Part shown: positions 4,770 to 5,833 of the stretch, piece after piece | Numbering within the stretch: the first letter of the stretch is position 1 | Layout: each line of letters begins with the position of its first letter | From: Candidatus Kapaibacterium sp. | GTDB lineage: Bacteria; Bacteroidota; Ignavibacteria; Kapaibacteriales; UBA2268 | Direction of reading: 5' to 3' | DNA: 5,833 bases | NCBI GenBank assembly: GCA_028691175.1 | Contig: JAQUZU010000021.1 | Coordinates: 1-5,833 of the forward strand | Position numbers and translations under genes: made by a program | The notes under the pieces: model-generated | Databases searched by the model: none | What the model saw: only the letters and a program-made list of their open reading frames with translations | What the model was told of the DNA's origin: nothing

Positions 4770-5825
4770 ATGATCTTTTTTATTACGATAATACTCGCAT
4801 ATTTTGGTCTTCACGTGTGGATTTTCCGTGCACTTCTCTCGGAAATTTCACCCCTGCCGTTCGGCTTCCGCCTTGGAATTTCAATAATTTTCTGGCTGAT
4901 GTCGGTCGGGTTTTTCGGTATGATGCTTTTACGCGACAAGTCGATTCCGCTTTGTCTCGGGCACGCCTTGTATTGGGGAACAACCGGCTGGCTTACGTTT
5001 TTTCTCTATGTGGTGATACTTTTTGCGTTGGCGAGTCTGTTGCGACTTTTCGGGGTAAATATTCCCCACGCATTGGCGTGGTGTGGCGGTTTGGTCGCCT
5101 GCATTTTGATATACGGATTTATTAATTTTGATAATCCGGCAATAAAACGTATAAACCTGCGCGAAACGCCCGGGAAACCACTCCGCATAGTTGCAGTCAG
5201 CGATGTTCACTTGGGCTATGGAATTACGAAGTCGCGTCTTGCGCGCTATGTGGATATGATAAATCGCGAGAAACCGGACGTGATTCTGATCGCCGGCGAC
5301 CTGATTGACATGACGATAGAACCGCTTGAACGCCTACGTATGCAGGACGAAATTAACCGCCTTCGCGCTCCGCAGGGGATTTATATGTGCCTCGGAAATC
5401 ACGAATACATCAGCGGAGTCGATGCCTCAATCGATTTTATTCGTAAAACAAAAATTACTCTTCTGCGAGACAGTTTAGCAACGCTTCCGTCGGGACACCG
5501 GATTATCGGGCTTGATGACTACGGGCACACTCGCGGAATAGAAAAATTAATGCCGGACACCGGCAGTTCGATAGTTATTTCGCACCAACCGCAGAATTCG
5601 AGCGTAGACGCAATTGTTGCCGCGGAAGCGAAACTTGCCGTCTTCGGACATACGCATAAAGGGCAGTTCTTCCCGATTAATTTGATTACACGCTTGGTGT
5701 ATAACCAGGATTATGGCTATCAAAAGCGCCGGAAAACTCATCTGTATGTTTCCTCCGGTCTCGGTCTCTGGGGACCTCCGTTCCGTATCGGCACTTATGG
5801 CGAGATTGTGGTAATAGATTTATAG
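4770..5825 (+). CDS. Membrane-anchored calcineurin-like metallophosphoesterase
   Basis: The protein has 351 residues from the ATG at 4770. The frame also has an ATG at 4680, but the 30 extra residues are polar and lie over a possible terminator, while starting at MIFFITIILAYFG gives a clean first helix. Neither start has a clear ribosome binding site. About four hydrophobic segments fill residues 1-120. The catalytic domain follows with the full set of metal-binding motifs: SDVHLG (Asp145, His147), GDLID (Asp177), GNHEY (Asn210, His211), SHQP (His272) and FGHTHKGQFFP (His294, His296). These coordinate a dinuclear metal centre that hydrolyses phosphoester bonds. The arrangement, four helices then phosphoesterase, resembles YkuE/YaeI-like proteins; the lipid-phosphate substrates proposed for some relatives cannot be assumed here. 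The stop overlaps a possible ribosome binding site, so it may be first in an operon running out of the window. Confidence 0.88.
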   Translation: MIFFITIILAYFGLHVWIFRALLSEISPLPFGFRLGISIIFWLMSVGFFGMMLLRDKSIPLCLGHALYWGTTGWLTFFLYVVILFALASLLRLFGVNIPHALAWCGGLVACILIYGFINFDNPAIKRINLRETPGKPLRIVAVSDVHLGYGITKSRLARYVDMINREKPDVILIAGDLIDMTIEPLERLRMQDEINRLRAPQGIYMCLGNHEYISGVDASIDFIRKTKITLLRDSLATLPSGHRIIGLDDYGHTRGIEKLMPDTGSSIVISHQPQNSSVDAIVAAEAKLAVFGHTHKGQFFPINLITRLVYNQDYGYQKRRKTHLYVSSGLGLWGPPFRIGTYGEIVVIDL

Positions 5826-5828
5826 GAG
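5824..5828 (+). promoter_or_regulatory. Possible ribosome binding site for a gene past the right edge
   Basis: AGGAG overlaps the TAG stop of the phosphoesterase gene and is followed by CAAAT at the window end. If the next base is G, an ATG would start at 5832, although a 3-base spacing would be tight. It suggests a translationally coupled downstream gene. Confidence 0.35.
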
Positions 5829-5833
5829 CAAAT

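Noticed and set aside
4763..5125. 120-codon overlapping plus-strand frame inside the phosphoesterase membrane region
   Set aside because: It is an out-of-frame shadow of a gene whose own frame shows helices and five catalytic motifs.

Overview
The window looks like bacterial chromosomal DNA of moderate GC, with AT-rich spacers. It carries four recognisable gene bodies plus the tail of a fifth feature-free edge: a partial major facilitator superfamily (MFS) transporter (+, cut by the left edge), a secreted DUF362-family protein (+), a complete second MFS transporter (-), a lipoprotein-type flavodoxin (+), and a membrane-anchored calcineurin-like metallophosphoesterase (+). Gene starts use a Shine-Dalgarno site: AAAGGA then six bases then ATG for the DUF362 and flavodoxin genes, AGGTG for the second transporter. 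Signal peptides, a likely lipoprotein, flavodoxin and DUF362 chemistry suggest a free-living or gut-type anaerobe. I cannot assign a phylum from the sequence. The use of Shine-Dalgarno sites argues mildly against Bacteroidota.

Layout. Bases 2-1150: C-terminal 382 residues of an OFA/monocarboxylate-like MFS permease. Bases 1151-1503: a non-coding spacer with an AATAAG/AATAAA hexamer tract, a small palindromic element of the dispersed-repeat kind, a terminator-like hairpin, and the first copy of a 34-bp sequence. Bases 1504-2502: DUF362 protein with an export signal. Bases 2503-2560: short convergent spacer with a hairpin. Bases 2561-3733 (minus): 12-helix MFS exporter-like protein. Bases 3734-4009: divergent control region with a minus-strand terminator hairpin in the transporter leader and the second 34-bp copy. 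Bases 4010-4651: flavodoxin with an N-terminal lipoprotein signal. Bases 4770-5825: metallophosphoesterase. A Shine-Dalgarno-like AGGAG overlaps its stop codon, suggesting another gene just past the right edge.

How the parts fit. The 34-bp element (32 of 34 bases identical) lies exactly 71 bases before the ATG of both the DUF362 gene and the flavodoxin gene. Each copy contains two TTTGTTTGA direct repeats with a 21-base period. I read it as an operator/activator site, of the kind used by AraC-type regulators, that places two exported redox-type proteins under one control. The divergent transporter may share that control and has its own leader hairpin.

The most unusual local structure is in the flavodoxin gene. 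A 17-base ribosome-binding region occurs twice, 126 bases apart and in frame, each copy followed by ATGAAAA. The second copy encodes the linker between the lipoprotein signal and the flavodoxin domain. This suggests either dual translation starts (exported and cytosolic forms) or a fossil of how a cytosolic flavodoxin gained an export signal.
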